Source: Terriglobales bacterium (GTDB taxonomy: Bacteria; Acidobacteriota; Terriglobia; Terriglobales; Acidobacteriaceae). From it: a DNA stretch of 64,000 bases. The translations under genes were made by a program, and so were the position numbers. Position 1 is the stretch's first letter; each line of letters opens with the position of its first letter. Shown in pieces: positions 16,769 through 26,882 of this stretch. Where the stretch lies: contig DASRFG010000014.1 of NCBI GenBank assembly GCA_035651655.1, forward strand, positions 62,001 through 126,000, given 5' to 3'. The notes under the pieces are model-generated. The model saw nothing but the letters and a program-made list of their open reading frames with translations. It made no database searches and was not told where the DNA came from.

Positions 16769-18589
16769 TTATTTTCGCCTTGCTGCTGGTTGTGCGCTCC
16801 CGCTGCCTTCTTCAATGGTGATGTAACGATCAATCGGCAGAGCCGTGAATCGCTCGACCAGTCCGCTGGGCTGCGGCCACTTGACCTCCACCCAATCGAG
16901 TTTCGGACGCTGGCCGATACCCAGCACCATACGCGGATCATGAGAAGCCAGGTAGCTCCCACCACCAGCCTTGAATTGATGGCGCTTTAGATCTCCTGCC
17001 TGCCAGGTCACGAGCGCTCCTACAGCGTCGCGGTTTGCCTTTTTTCCTACCAGACGAATTCCCAGCCAGTGGCTCCCTTTGGCGGCGACATTACGTAGAA
17101 GCAAGGGGGCGCCGTCGTTAACAGCAACCAACACGTCCACCGCGCCGTCGTTGTCGAAGTCTCCAATGGCCATACCACGTGCCGCGAAGCGCTCGTTGAA
17201 AATCGGGCCTGCCTGCGCACTTACATTCTTGAACGTTCGCCTGGACCCGGCACCGCTGTTCCAGTAGAGCAGCATCGGCTCAGAATACTTGACGGTATTG
17301 TCGCGAGTTTCAACTTTGTCGTCAGGGTGGCCATTCGCCAGAAAAAGGTCCGGGTTCCCGTCGTTGTCGAAGTCGAAAAACTTCAACCCCCACCCGCTCA
17401 TCAGCAATGTCGTTTTGCCAATATCATTCCCGATGGATTCGTCGTCGAAAGTCTGGTCATGGTTGTTGTGGTAGAGGGAGTACATCTCCCGATCAACGTT
17501 GGAGACGAAAAGATCCGGCCAACCATCGCCATCGTAGTCAGCCGCGTCAACCCCCATTCCGGAACGCGGATTGCCCTCGGCGCTGTAAGCGACGCCGGCT
17601 TCAACTCCGATTTCCGTGAATTTTCCATTTCCCTGGTTTGCGAAAAGAAAATTCTGTACCGTATCGTTGGCGACGAAAAGGTCAAGAAATCCGTCGTTGT
17701 TAATGTCCGAAGCGACTACTCCCCACGCTTTTCCCAAGGACTGGGCTATCCCAGATTCGCGGCTCACGTCGGTAAACGTCCCGTCTCCATTGTTGTGAAA
17801 CAGCCAGCTGGGCATAGGATCGTAAACTCGGGGAACGCAGTAGTAGCGTTCTTTGGTTGCCGTGTTGCCGCAGAACTTGTTCTTCGATTTATCGAAATCC
17901 ACGAATCGGCAGACGAAGAGATCAAGTTTTCCATCATTGTCATAATCGAACCAAACGGCGCTGGACGCCCACCCGGGCGCGCTTACCCCGGCTTTCTCAG
18001 TCACATCTGTGAAGGTTCCGTTCCCGTTATTGTGGTAAAGAATGCTGCGGCCGTACTGGGTTACATACAGATCCGGAAATCCATCGCCATCGTAATCGCC
18101 AACTGCAACGCCCATCCCATAGCCGCCGCCGGCAACACCCGCCTTCTCCGTAACCTCCGTAAACGAGCCGTCGCGATTATTTCGATAGAGGGCATTACGA
18201 AGTGGCGGCTGGGGATCGTAAAAATCACATTTCCCACTATTCACCAGATAGATGTCCATCCAGCCGTCATTGTCGTAATCAATAAAGGCGCAGCCTGCCC
18301 CCGTGGTTTCTGGAAGATAGTATTGAGGAGACCTGCCATTCACGTGTCGCCACGTGATTCCACTGGCCGCCGGCGGGACTACGACAAAATAAGGTCCCGG
18401 CCCCGGTTGCGTCCCGGGCGCAACCGCGAACCGGTTTGCGCCAAAGCCGCCGGAAAATAGGTCCCTGCCAGCCAAACATGCCAGCCCGAATGTTTTAAGA
18501 AAATGACGTCTGGGGAAGAAAAGGGAGTCGGCCTGATCTCTGCGCAAACCCAGTACCTCAAGACTTGGGAGTTTGCTTGATTTTCGCAC
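16769..18589 (-). CDS. CRTAC1-family FG-GAP/VCBS repeat protein with ASPIC/UnbV domain, Tat signal
   Basis: A 606-residue exported protein. A twin-arginine signal ([16 protein letters not shown]) occupies about residues 27-45. Then come at least six FG-GAP blades with calcium-loop pattern DxDxDG ([38 protein letters not shown] and others), forming an integrin-like beta-propeller. The last 120 residues are the ASPIC/UnbV domain ([22 protein letters not shown]). Such proteins are secreted and often sit beside TonB receptors in Acidobacteriota; their activity is not settled. The GTG at 18589 lacks a clear ribosome site; a TTG 14 codons downstream, preceded by GAGG, is an alternative that keeps the Tat signal. 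Confidence 0.88.
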   Translation of the reverse strand: MRKSSKLPSLEVLGLRRDQADSLFFPRRHFLKTFGLACLAGRDLFSGGFGANRFAVAPGTQPGPGPYFVVVPPAASGITWRHVNGRSPQYYLPETTGAGCAFIDYDNDGWMDIYLVNSGKCDFYDPQPPLRNALYRNNRDGSFTEVTEKAGVAGGGYGMGVAVGDYDGDGFPDLYVTQYGRSILYHNNGNGTFTDVTEKAGVSAPGWASSAVWFDYDNDGKLDLFVCRFVDFDKSKNKFCGNTATKERYYCVPRVYDPMPSWLFHNNGDGTFTDVSRESGIAQSLGKAWGVVASDINNDGFLDLFVANDTVQNFLFANQGNGKFTEIGVEAGVAYSAEGNPRSGMGVDAADYDGDGWPDLFVSNVDREMYSLYHNNHDQTFDDESIGNDIGKTTLLMSGWGLKFFDFDNDGNPDLFLANGHPDDKVETRDNTVKYSEPMLLYWNSGAGSRRTFKNVSAQAGPIFNERFAARGMAIGDFDNDGAVDVLVAVNDGAPLLLRNVAAKGSHWLGIRLVGKKANRDAVGALVTWQAGDLKRHQFKAGGGSYLASHDPRMVLGIGQRPKLDWVEVKWPQPSGLVERFTALPIDRYITIEEGSGSAQPAARRK

Positions 18590-18651
18590 ATTTGGCGACC
18601 GCGCATGGCGGGCAACGTCCCGGGGACGGGATGCCGAATACTGCTGAACCG

Positions 18652-19791
18652 CTAGCGCGTGGCTGCCAATAGAATGGGCGATGCCATCATGAGCGCGGCT
18701 GATCCCACGGGAATCAGCACTCCACGTGAAACGCCGCGACGGTCAGCGACGAATCCCACAGCGGGCGGAATCACAATCGCTCCCAGCCAGCCCCCAGTCG
18801 TGACCAGGCTAATAGCCGTTCCAACCATCGAAGGGAAGTACCTTCCCGCCAGCCCCAAGGCTGTGGGAAAGATAGGCGCCATAAACCAGCCCGCCGCCAA
18901 CGCAGAGGCCACAATCAACACTCGCTTGCGAGCGCGGAACATTGCTGCCAGGAAGACAACCGAGCCGGCCGCGCTTATCAGTAATAACCGCTCCGGCCCG
19001 AAGACCCCAAGTGTCCACTGCGTCGCCCATCGTCCAGCGATCATGGCCAGGGCGAAAGCGGAAATTATTCTTGACGCTGATTTTTGGTCGTAGCCGCGGT
19101 CCGTCGTTAGCAAAGTAACCGTCCAACTCCAGACTGAAAATTCAGTACCCACATACATGAAAATTAAGAAAACAAGCAACAGCAATCGTGGCTCGGTGAC
19201 CAGGCCGCCGGCACGAGCCAGAGGGAAGCTTTGTGCCGCGATCGCAGGGAACGAAAGACCCAAATGCAGCAACAGGACCGCGCCGGCCAAAACACCTGAA
19301 GCTTTAAGCACTCCCGAGAATCCGTAGCGCTTGAGGACGGGTATCACAATAAAGGGAGCTACGAAAGCGCCAACTCCGAAGAAGAGGTTCAATAGGTTGG
19401 CAGCAACCTCGCGCTGGCTGGTGTTGACCAGCGACATGGTGGTGTTCTCGCCCGCGACCACCATCGCTCCTCCCAGCCCCAAAACGAATGCCAAGGCATA
19501 CAGCAGCCTGGAGGAATTAATCATCCCCAGTCCCCAAAATGCGATCGCGACCAACAGGAGGCCGAGGCATACCACTAATTTTGTGCCCAGGAAATCCATG
19601 GTTAAGCCAGACGGTACTGAGGCAACGATCAGGCCAATGGAAACTGCCATGAAGAAACTGCCTGCCTGGGTTTTGTCCAGCTTGAGCTTCTCCATCAGGT
19701 TCGGCAGCACAATCCCCAGCATGGCGTTGAGGTAGCCGTATATAAAAATTCCCAACCACGCTGCCACGATTAGTGAGTGAGAGCCGCTCAT
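18652..19791 (-). CDS. MFS transporter
   Basis: A 379-residue integral membrane protein with about 12 hydrophobic helices. The first half shows the MFS pattern: [14 protein letters not shown] after helix 1 and [12 protein letters not shown] after helix 2. The overall spacing resembles the fucose permease/YbjJ-like group more than the aromatic-acid or hexuronate groups encoded elsewhere in this window. It lies 60 bases downstream of the GMC oxidoreductase and 62 bases upstream of the CRTAC1 gene, all on the same strand. It probably carries the product or substrate of that oxidoreductase across the inner membrane. The substrate is not readable from sequence. Confidence 0.82.
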   Translation of the reverse strand: MSGSHSLIVAAWLGIFIYGYLNAMLGIVLPNLMEKLKLDKTQAGSFFMAVSIGLIVASVPSGLTMDFLGTKLVVCLGLLLVAIAFWGLGMINSSRLLYALAFVLGLGGAMVVAGENTTMSLVNTSQREVAANLLNLFFGVGAFVAPFIVIPVLKRYGFSGVLKASGVLAGAVLLLHLGLSFPAIAAQSFPLARAGGLVTEPRLLLLVFLIFMYVGTEFSVWSWTVTLLTTDRGYDQKSASRIISAFALAMIAGRWATQWTLGVFGPERLLLISAAGSVVFLAAMFRARKRVLIVASALAAGWFMAPIFPTALGLAGRYFPSMVGTAISLVTTGGWLGAIVIPPAVGFVADRRGVSRGVLIPVGSAALMMASPILLAATR

Positions 19792-19851
19792 CTACCTTCC
19801 TCCACGGCACAGAAACGCTGCGTTAAATTTCTCGTCAATGCTAAGTCGCGA

Positions 19852-21519
19852 TTAAGAGCGCTTGCCGCTACGCCAAGCGCCACCGCTCCACTGCTTCTTG
19901 ATGTATTCGGAGGCCCAAAACGCCAGCGCCTGAATGGTCAGCGAAGGATTAAATCCGGCGTCGGTCACGAGGACGCTGCCATCAGTTACAAAGAGGTTGT
20001 CCACGTCATGGCTCTGGCAGTAGCGGCTGACGACCGAAGTCTTAGCGTCGTTGCCCATACGGCAAGTGCCGTTCTGGTGGTCGCCCACGCCACCTTTCCC
20101 GTTTCTGCCACGCCAGGTCTTTATTGCGCCTGCTTCTTTCAGCAGCAGTTCCTCTTTGTCCATGACGAAGTCAGCAATGTCATAGTCAACCTTCATCAAT
20201 GAATGCGTGATACGAGCGACCGGCATTCCCCATGCGTCGCGCACCTTCGGGTCGAGGTCCACGTAGTTTTTTTCCTGCGGCATCGCCTGGCAGTTGCTGC
20301 CCAGGTGAATGTAACGACGAAAATACTTTCGCTGAAATTCTTTGTGAGCTTTGCCCCACATAGGTTCGCCAGGCGGCCGATTATCGGCGAATTCAATAGG
20401 GAGGGTGCAGTAGTAGTTGTAGATGTAGCCGCCACCGGGAATCCCGGGTGCGTGCGAGTGGTTCCAATCATTGAACGCAATGGACGGGCCGGGGCCGCGG
20501 CCATGAGGAATTTCTCGTTCAAAAAGACCAAAGGCGTCAGCGCCGGTGTGATCGTTGAGATTGCGCCCCACTTGTCCCGAAGAATTTCCCAACCCGCTAG
20601 AATGAAACTTGCTACCGGAGTTAAGAAGCAGCCTCGCGGACTCAGTCGCCGAGCAAGCTACTATAACTAGGTCGGCATTCTGTTGATGCCCTTTTTTCTG
20701 GGCGTCAAAATACTCAACCCCATTCGGCCGCCCCTTGGCGTCGGTTGTGATTCGAGTTACGAAACTGTTGGCGCGTAGTTCACATTTCCCCGTCTTAATC
20801 GCCCGCGGCAGCATGGTGATCTGGGTTCCTGATTTCGCGCCCACTTCGCACGCATGAGCCAGACACCACGGGCATTGCACGCACGCGCTTCGACCGTGGT
20901 ATGCCTCGGTCAGAATGGCAAACGGCGGCGGGAATGGATGCCATCCGATCCGTTTTCCGGCATCGCGGAGGATTTCGCCTTGCGGGTTAATAGGCAGCGG
21001 ACCAACGGGATAAGGCTTTTTTCGCGGCTCGGCGAAGGGGTCGGCGCCAGCTAGTCCGGAAACTCCGAGCTCGTACTCTGCTTTTTCATAGTACGGCTCA
21101 AGGTCGTCGTAGCTGATCGGCCAATCCTCTAACGTGGTGCCTGGAATCGCTCCGTAGGTTGACTTCATGCGGAAGTCTTCACGTTTGAAGCGCCATGCCG
21201 CCGCCCCATACGCGAGCGTCCCCCCGCCCACAGCCGCTGCGGTCTTGCCGTAATGCTCATCAACTCCCGGATAGACGATCTGGGCAGGCTCCCGGTCTGT
21301 AAATCGAAAAGTCCTGGGATTGGGGTGCACGCTTGGCCCGTATGCCGGCGGAACTGAATACTGCGAGTTCAGCTCATCGTGATTGAAATCAGCCAGGCTA
21401 TATTTTTTACCGCGCTCGAACACCACCACCGACAATCCTGCCTCGGCAAGTTCCTTGGCGACGATGCCGCCGCCGGCTCCCGATCCCACAACCACAACGT
21501 CAACCTTGGAGTTCGGCAT
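19852..21519 (-). CDS. GMC-family FAD oxidoreductase (gluconate 2-dehydrogenase large-subunit type)
   Basis: A 555-residue flavoprotein. The FAD-binding motif VVVVGSGAGGGIVAKELAEAG is near the N-terminus. The C-terminal catalytic region shows DHQNGTCRMG (active-site His) and NPSLTIQAL (partner Asn), typical of glucose-methanol-choline oxidoreductases. It has no signal peptide of its own. The neighbouring small subunit, 3 bases upstream, carries a Tat signal, so the folded complex is likely exported by hitch-hiking and oxidises a sugar or polyol in the periplasm. A cysteine-rich segment (CVQCPWCLAHACEVG) near residue 215 is a feature of this subgroup. The usual cytochrome c subunit of gluconate dehydrogenase is not encoded nearby. 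Confidence 0.88.
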   Translation of the reverse strand: MPNSKVDVVVVGSGAGGGIVAKELAEAGLSVVVFERGKKYSLADFNHDELNSQYSVPPAYGPSVHPNPRTFRFTDREPAQIVYPGVDEHYGKTAAAVGGGTLAYGAAAWRFKREDFRMKSTYGAIPGTTLEDWPISYDDLEPYYEKAEYELGVSGLAGADPFAEPRKKPYPVGPLPINPQGEILRDAGKRIGWHPFPPPFAILTEAYHGRSACVQCPWCLAHACEVGAKSGTQITMLPRAIKTGKCELRANSFVTRITTDAKGRPNGVEYFDAQKKGHQQNADLVIVACSATESARLLLNSGSKFHSSGLGNSSGQVGRNLNDHTGADAFGLFEREIPHGRGPGPSIAFNDWNHSHAPGIPGGGYIYNYYCTLPIEFADNRPPGEPMWGKAHKEFQRKYFRRYIHLGSNCQAMPQEKNYVDLDPKVRDAWGMPVARITHSLMKVDYDIADFVMDKEELLLKEAGAIKTWRGRNGKGGVGDHQNGTCRMGNDAKTSVVSRYCQSHDVDNLFVTDGSVLVTDAGFNPSLTIQALAFWASEYIKKQWSGGAWRSGKRS

Positions 21520-21522
21520 GTT

Positions 21523-22047
21523 CTAGCCTTCGAATCCAATCATCTTCCAGCTGGCTCCGTCACGATTGCCGCCGTGTTCAGGATCGCCGTAGTAGCCTTC
21601 CATGGTGTGTTCCAAAATCAGCGCAAAGAACTGCCGCCCGGCATTGCCCGCCGCCTGGCCTGATTCCAGATCTTTGAGAAACGTAGTCTGCTGCGCCGAT
21701 GTAAGAGAAGCAAATTTGGCGCCGAGCTGTTTTTGGCTGACCTCGTCTATCGTGCGCAAGCCTCTCTCGTAATGGTCTCTGTAAAATTTCCCGAATGGAC
21801 CGGCGAGGACTCCATCGATGTAAAAGACAACGCCAGCGCCTTTGCCGCCTGGAAAGTCGTCGCTGGGTACGATCTGCTCTGCGATGGCCTCAACCAACGC
21901 TGCCTGTGGAGGAGTGAAGACTTTGCAGCCGCGGGCGAGGGTACCCTCTGTGGTGAGCGCTTCCGAGACCGTCCATGAGGTCAATGCAACCGTTCCACCG
22001 GCTGCGATGGACTTCAGAAAATGTCGGCGATCAATTTCGTGCGACAC
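21523..22047 (-). CDS. Gluconate 2-dehydrogenase subunit 3-family protein, Tat signal
   Basis: A 174-residue small subunit. Its N-terminus MSHEIDRRHFLKSIAAGG is a twin-arginine signal. The mature part contains ALVEAIAEQIVPSDDFPGGKGAG and ends GGNRDGASWKMIGFEG, the signature of the small subunit that accompanies periplasmic GMC dehydrogenases. It chaperones and exports the FAD subunit encoded immediately downstream (2-3 base gap). The start is GTG at 22047, with GGAGG 5 bases ahead (reading AATGA between them), which decides it over nearby codons. It is the first gene of the minus-strand five-gene unit that continues to 13438. Confidence 0.9.
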   Translation of the reverse strand: MSHEIDRRHFLKSIAAGGTVALTSWTVSEALTTEGTLARGCKVFTPPQAALVEAIAEQIVPSDDFPGGKGAGVVFYIDGVLAGPFGKFYRDHYERGLRTIDEVSQKQLGAKFASLTSAQQTTFLKDLESGQAAGNAGRQFFALILEHTMEGYYGDPEHGGNRDGASWKMIGFEG

Positions 22048-22538
22048 TCATTCCTCCAAAGACTGCACAGCCGGCGCGTACCCGGTTGTGCGGCCCAGCG
22101 TACATTCGTCAATTGCGGAGTAACAGCGTCCGCATGTATACCACAAATTCTCCAAAACGGTTAGGTAAGATCCGCAATTCTGTATAGCGCTCCCATTGTT
22201 CACACTTCCCGCGCTTACGCGTGCATTTAAGGCGCGAAACGAGCCTCATCATCGGATGGAACCAGACACTCTAACCGATTAGCTGTCAGGACTTCTTTGG
22301 GATTTCAGTGAATCACCTGCTCCAATCTCCTTGTAGGTAGTGGGCGTGAGTCCGTAAAACCAAAAAATGCTTGACAACTCCGCACAAGCCAGTATAAAAG
22401 CGCCGATAGTTTGTCGTGTGGGCAGCGCTGCAAAATCCGAGATAAGCGGTTAGTTCCTCCGGCCTGTTTGGAAGATAGGGGTTTTTCGCGGCAGCTGCGA
22501 TGTTGGCCACCATTCAGGTGAAGAAAGAGGGGCGCGCA
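22048..22538. other. Divergent intergenic region between two five-gene units
   Basis: This 491-base gap is the longest in the window. Its right part (22371-22538) holds the plus-strand promoter and a leader of about 130 bases before the TonB receptor start. The left part must contain the minus-strand promoter for the GMC oxidoreductase unit; TATACA-like -10 candidates are at 22135-22140 and 22181-22186, but neither has a good -35. I see no coding frame, RNA gene or strong repeat here. Confidence 0.6.
22371..22398 (+). promoter_or_regulatory. Sigma-70-type promoter for the TonB receptor (2) unit
   Basis: A perfect -35 TTGACA at 22371-22376 and a -10 TATAAA at 22393-22398 are 16 bases apart. 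Transcription would begin near 22405, giving a 5' leader of about 134 bases before the ATG at 22539. This is the best-looking housekeeping promoter in the window and probably serves all five genes to 29640. Confidence 0.7.
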
Positions 22539-25500
22539 ATGCGGATTTTCGATTACATACGTCTTCGTAAGTTCCTGGCTGTCGCATTGTCAGTGTTGGT
22601 CCTCACCGGTATTTTGATCGCGCAAATTGACACTGCCAGCATCGTGGGTACAGTTAAGGACCCTAGCGGCGCCGTGATTCCCAGTGCCAAAGTTGCCGTC
22701 ACCAACCAAGCTACCGGAGAGACGCAGACCGTTACCGCGAGTTCCGACGGTAACTATGTATTTCCGTATCTCAGAGTCGGCAGCTATACCATGTCCGTGG
22801 ATGCTTCCGGGTTCAAGAAATCCAACATCAGCAACATCGTGCTGAATGTGCAGGACCGCAAACAGCTGGATGTGCAAATGCAGCTGGGCGCGGCGGAAGA
22901 GAAAATCGAAGTCACTACCGCGGCGCCGCTACTCGATACACAGACGGCGGACGTAGGACACGTGGTGGACGCGCAACAAGTTCGCGATTTGCCGCTGAAC
23001 GGACGTCGCTACGACCAGCTTTCATTGCTCACCGCCGGAGTGAATATCCCCAGCGCTTCCTTCCAGCAGCGTGCGGAAGGCGTTTTCAGCGTCAACGGGA
23101 ACAGTTCAACGCAAAATAATTACGTTATTGATGGCGCCGACAATAATTCTTTCACCACGAATCTGCAGGACCAGAGCGCCCAGACCGTCCAGCCGGCAGT
23201 TGATTCGCTGGCCGAATTCAAATTGCAAACCCGCGACTACGACGTGGAATACGGGCGCAGCGCCGGTGGTGTTATTAATGCGTCGCTGAAGTCGGGCACA
23301 AACAAGATTCATGGCGATGTTTATGAGTTTCTCCGCAACGACAAACTCGATGCCAACGACTACTTTTTGAACCGCGCCAACCAGCCCAGAGCTTCCTTCC
23401 AGCAGAATCAGTTTGGCGTCACAATTGGCGGTCCCATTCGAAAGGACAAGACTTTCTTTTTTGGCAACTGGGAGGGAACCCGAATCCGGCAGGGAACCAC
23501 TCTGGTCGGCACGGTTCCCACTCCTCTGATGCGCCAGGGAAACTTCAACGAACTCGGGCCAGCTCCCACCTCGCCTTCAATCGCGCCATTGGCAGCGTTT
23601 TCCGGGTGTATCAATGCGGGCATTGTCCAGCCGAGCTGCATTGACCCCGTCGCACTCAAGCTCTTCAATCTCTACCCCCTGCCCAATACGAATCGCGCGC
23701 AAGAAGGGGTGGTGGGAGGATTCTCTGGGAACAATTATGTCGCCAGCCCGAAGGTATCGCGCAACTCTGATGAGGTCGGTGGGCGTATAGACCATCGCAT
23801 CAGCAATTCGGACAATGTTTACGGGCATTTCATCCTCTACGACTTGCGCTTGTTCCGGCCCGGCATCTTTACCGAGGTGAACCCCATCGCGGATGGCACC
23901 TCGGATTCGACTCAGGGACGAAATCTCGACCGCGGAACCAGCGTAACCGCGGCTTGGGTGCACATACTTAATTCATCGCTCGTCAATGACGCCCACTTTA
24001 CGTTCAATCGCGCGGCTTCGCACTCGCAGCAAGCTCCTCTTGGCAAAAACGTTTACAGTCAATTCGGGCTGACGGGTATTCCGGATTTCGGCTCATCCAT
24101 AACTGGCGGCTTGCCGGAATTTGATATCGCTGGGTTCTCGCAGCTGGGAAGCCCTCGCTGGCTGCCGCAGAATCAGTTCGCCCAGATTTGGCAGCTTAGA
24201 GACGCGGTTACCTACATCAAGGGCAGTCACACCCTCAAGATGGGAGTTGAGTGGCGGCGGGATTCGGTTAACTTTCTCGATCTGTGCTGCAACCGTGGCG
24301 CCTTCAATTTCAGCAGTCAGTACACGGGGCAAGGCATTACCGATTTTCTGCTCGGATTGCCGCAGTATGACGCTCTCGAAAACCTGAATATTGCTCACAT
24401 CTACAGAAACGGTCTTAACTGGTTTGTGGGAGACAATTGGCGCACCAGTCACCACCTGACTATCAATTACGGCGTCCGCTACGAATATGCAAGCCCGCTG
24501 TTCGAACGTGACAACCACGCCACCAACTTCGACCCGAAACTGCGGGGCGGACAGGGAGGACTCTTCACCATCCCATCCAATGCCTCTGGCACATTCGAAA
24601 GGACCACAGTTCACCCTCAGCGGCATAATTTCGCACCGCGGGTCGGCCTCTCTTACGCAATTACACCCAAGCTGGTATGGCGCGCAGGAGCCGGGGTTTA
24701 TTTTGAGAACTATTACCGCTACGGAAGTGAGAGCCAGCTGGCGTTAAACCCGCCATTTCTGGCTGACGTTGAACAGAGCCGCTCGCAAAGCGAAGCTCCG
24801 GCCATGTTTCTTAAGAACGGCTTCCCGGCAAATTTCCTGACACCGGTTGATATCAATAACCTCGACCAGGCCAGTCAGCTTTTCATCCGTGCCATTGACC
24901 CCAACCTTGTGCCCTCAACCATCTATCAAGGTAGTTTTGGTTTTCAGTATTCTCTAACGAGCAATATGGTCGTTGAGGCGAATTACGTTTTCAATCAGGG
25001 ACGCCATATTTGGAGCTTGACTAATGAAAATCAGAGCAACCTGATCACTCCGGGATCGCCGCCAGTCATCCCGTTCCCGGATTTTCGCCAGGATCGAAGT
25101 GTTCCGCCCTCTGCCACCGGCCCGACCTATATTGAGTGGCTGGAAAGCGCCTCCAATTCGAACTACAACGCCCTTCAGCTTAGCGCTGACAAAAAGATGT
25201 CGCGGGGCCTCGCCCTCCACATGGCATACACCTGGAGCAAAGCTCGGACCCAGGTCAGTGATTTTGAAGCTGGTACCCGTGGAATCCAGGACCGCTATCG
25301 CCGCAACTTGGAGTGGGGGCTGTGGGACAACGATACGCCGCATCGCTTCGTGACCAGCTTTACCTACGAACTCCCAGTTGGGGCCGGGCACAGCTTCAAC
25401 CCCTCCGGTGTTGCTGGCAAAATTCTTGGGCAATGGCAGCTGAATGGCATCGTCACTTACGCCAGCGGTCAGCCGGTTACGATCGGCATTCCGTTTGACA

Positions 25501-25862
25501 CCAGCGGAACTGGATCAGGAAACCGTCCCAATTGCGTGGCCAGCCCCCACGTCCATCAGACAATCGATTCCTGGCTCGATCCCAACGCTTACGCCATGCC
25601 GGCGCAATACTTTTTTGGAAACTGCAGTCCTACACCCGGCCCGCGCACGCCTGGAGTCTCGCTGTGGGATATGTCGCTCTTCCGGCAGTTCCCCATAACG
25701 GAGAGCAAATCCTTCCAATTCCGGGTAGAGGCTTTCAATCTTTGGAACAAGCCGCAATTTGGACCTCCAAGCTCAACCATAACCAGTCCAAGCTTCGGCC
25801 ACATTTCCAGCCTTGCCAGCCCACCGCGGCAAATCCAGTTCGCTCTGAAGTTTTACTTCTGA
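22539..25862 (+). CDS. TonB-dependent receptor, Oar-like, with carboxypeptidase-regulatory-like domain (2)
   Basis: A 1107-residue outer-membrane receptor. A signal peptide (FLAVALSVLVLTGILIAQ) is followed by the regulatory-like beta-sandwich (GTVKDPSGAVIPSAKVAVTN), the plug domain (LPLNGRRYDQLSLLTAGV), and a barrel ending KFYF. The ATG at 22539 is chosen because AGAGGGG stands 6 bases before it and the signal peptide begins there; an ATG 13 codons earlier has no ribosome site. It leads a plus-strand unit with only 4 bases to the isomerase gene. It imports an unknown ligand; the downstream isomerase and the divergent GMC oxidoreductase suggest a carbohydrate. Confidence 0.92.
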   Translation: MRIFDYIRLRKFLAVALSVLVLTGILIAQIDTASIVGTVKDPSGAVIPSAKVAVTNQATGETQTVTASSDGNYVFPYLRVGSYTMSVDASGFKKSNISNIVLNVQDRKQLDVQMQLGAAEEKIEVTTAAPLLDTQTADVGHVVDAQQVRDLPLNGRRYDQLSLLTAGVNIPSASFQQRAEGVFSVNGNSSTQNNYVIDGADNNSFTTNLQDQSAQTVQPAVDSLAEFKLQTRDYDVEYGRSAGGVINASLKSGTNKIHGDVYEFLRNDKLDANDYFLNRANQPRASFQQNQFGVTIGGPIRKDKTFFFGNWEGTRIRQGTTLVGTVPTPLMRQGNFNELGPAPTSPSIAPLAAFSGCINAGIVQPSCIDPVALKLFNLYPLPNTNRAQEGVVGGFSGNNYVASPKVSRNSDEVGGRIDHRISNSDNVYGHFILYDLRLFRPGIFTEVNPIADGTSDSTQGRNLDRGTSVTAAWVHILNSSLVNDAHFTFNRAASHSQQAPLGKNVYSQFGLTGIPDFGSSITGGLPEFDIAGFSQLGSPRWLPQNQFAQIWQLRDAVTYIKGSHTLKMGVEWRRDSVNFLDLCCNRGAFNFSSQYTGQGITDFLLGLPQYDALENLNIAHIYRNGLNWFVGDNWRTSHHLTINYGVRYEYASPLFERDNHATNFDPKLRGGQGGLFTIPSNASGTFERTTVHPQRHNFAPRVGLSYAITPKLVWRAGAGVYFENYYRYGSESQLALNPPFLADVEQSRSQSEAPAMFLKNGFPANFLTPVDINNLDQASQLFIRAIDPNLVPSTIYQGSFGFQYSLTSNMVVEANYVFNQGRHIWSLTNENQSNLITPGSPPVIPFPDFRQDRSVPPSATGPTYIEWLESASNSNYNALQLSADKKMSRGLALHMAYTWSKARTQVSDFEAGTRGIQDRYRRNLEWGLWDNDTPHRFVTSFTYELPVGAGHSFNPSGVAGKILGQWQLNGIVTYASGQPVTIGIPFDTSGTGSGNRPNCVASPHVHQTIDSWLDPNAYAMPAQYFFGNCSPTPGPRTPGVSLWDMSLFRQFPITESKSFQFRVEAFNLWNKPQFGPPSSTITSPSFGHISSLASPPRQIQFALKFYF

Positions 25863-25866
25863 GCGC

Positions 25867-26841
25867 ATGGGACGCGCCTTGGAGCGGCGGGAATTTCTCA
25901 GGGTAGGTGCCCTAGGAGCACTGGCCCTCGGGGTTCCGTCTTCAATTGCCTTCGCAGCCCCCAAGCCGCAGAAGTTTAAAATCGGCATGGCGGCCACAAC
26001 CTGGCTTACGGAGACTGCGTCAACCGATTCTTATTGGAACGCCGCGCAAGCGATAGCCGCTCTAAATATCGGCGCAACCGAGGCCGATAATGGTGAAGCG
26101 CGCCTCGATTCCGCTTACCACAACAATGTATCCGCCTTCCGCAAGCGTTCGCATGCGGTTGGCGTGCGTCTACCGGGCGTCTTTCAGGCGTTGCCTTTGC
26201 ACGACTCCCAGAAACTGCCGGAAATGCAATCGAAGGTGCGCTCGGTCGCGGGCTTTCTGCAGACGGCGGGTGCCGAATACATCGCTTTGGGGTGGGATGT
26301 ACCCTCCTCTGCGCCCGGAAAACTCTACCAGCGGACCCCGGAAGACGTTCGCAACGCCATCAGCGTGATGGACAACATAGGTCGGCTCGCGCTGGAGGAC
26401 TTCGGCATCGTGATCGCCTTCCACGCCGAAAGGGACATTCCTAAGCAAATCGTGTTGCAGGTGCTGGACCAGACAAACCCGAAGTACATACGGTTCTGCG
26501 CGGATGTCGGCCACCTCACGGGAATGGGGCTTAATGCGGTCGAGACTGTCAAGACCTATGCTTCCAAGCTGGCTGTGAGCCACTGGAAAGATTTCGATCC
26601 CAAGCTGCCAGGTCCCAGCTACTTAGGGGAATCGGGGACTGGGGACTTTGTTGAACTGGGCAAGGGCGTCGTGAACTTCCCTGCATTGGCTGATCTGTAT
26701 CGCGATATCGGCTTCAATGGATGGGTAATGTTGGAACTGGACCGCACTCGTGAGCCTAGCATTGAAGCCAGCGCGCAAGAGATGAAGGCCTACGTGACTG
26801 ACCGCCTCAAGCTTCGCATGTACCCACGCAAGGCTAAGTAA
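25867..26841 (+). CDS. Sugar phosphate isomerase/epimerase-like TIM barrel with Tat signal
   Basis: A 324-residue protein of the xylose-isomerase-like (AP endonuclease 2) barrel family. ERREFLRVGALGALALG at residues 6-22 is a twin-arginine signal, and the mature chain starts near PKPQKFKIGMAATTW. Barrel motifs include GIVIAFHAERD, RFCADVGHLTGMG (metal-ligand Asp and His) and SHWKDFD. Such barrels bind a divalent metal and isomerise or epimerise sugars. Export means it would act on free sugars or sugar lactones in the periplasm, not on phosphorylated ones. It begins 4 bases after the TonB receptor stop, so the two are tightly linked. Confidence 0.85.
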   Translation: MGRALERREFLRVGALGALALGVPSSIAFAAPKPQKFKIGMAATTWLTETASTDSYWNAAQAIAALNIGATEADNGEARLDSAYHNNVSAFRKRSHAVGVRLPGVFQALPLHDSQKLPEMQSKVRSVAGFLQTAGAEYIALGWDVPSSAPGKLYQRTPEDVRNAISVMDNIGRLALEDFGIVIAFHAERDIPKQIVLQVLDQTNPKYIRFCADVGHLTGMGLNAVETVKTYASKLAVSHWKDFDPKLPGPSYLGESGTGDFVELGKGVVNFPALADLYRDIGFNGWVMLELDRTREPSIEASAQEMKAYVTDRLKLRMYPRKAK

Positions 26842-26882
26842 TTGTCTGGTAGAGTCGAGGCGGAACCTCTTTATCCGCCCTC

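Noticed and set aside
17327-18460. Plus-strand open frame (377 codons) opposite the CRTAC1 gene, with repeated Val/Ile-rich segments
   Set aside because: The repeats are the reverse complement of the DxDxDG calcium loops; it is an antisense echo of a repetitive gene.
22313-22513. Minus-strand 66-codon open frame inside the divergent intergenic region
   Set aside because: It spans the strong plus-strand promoter and leader, has no signal or domain, and no convincing ribosome site.
26859-26879. GGCGGA/TCCGCC hairpin before the TPR gene as a terminator or riboswitch
   Set aside because: The stem is 6 bases with no following T-run and the operon continues; it is noted only as a possible translation hairpin.
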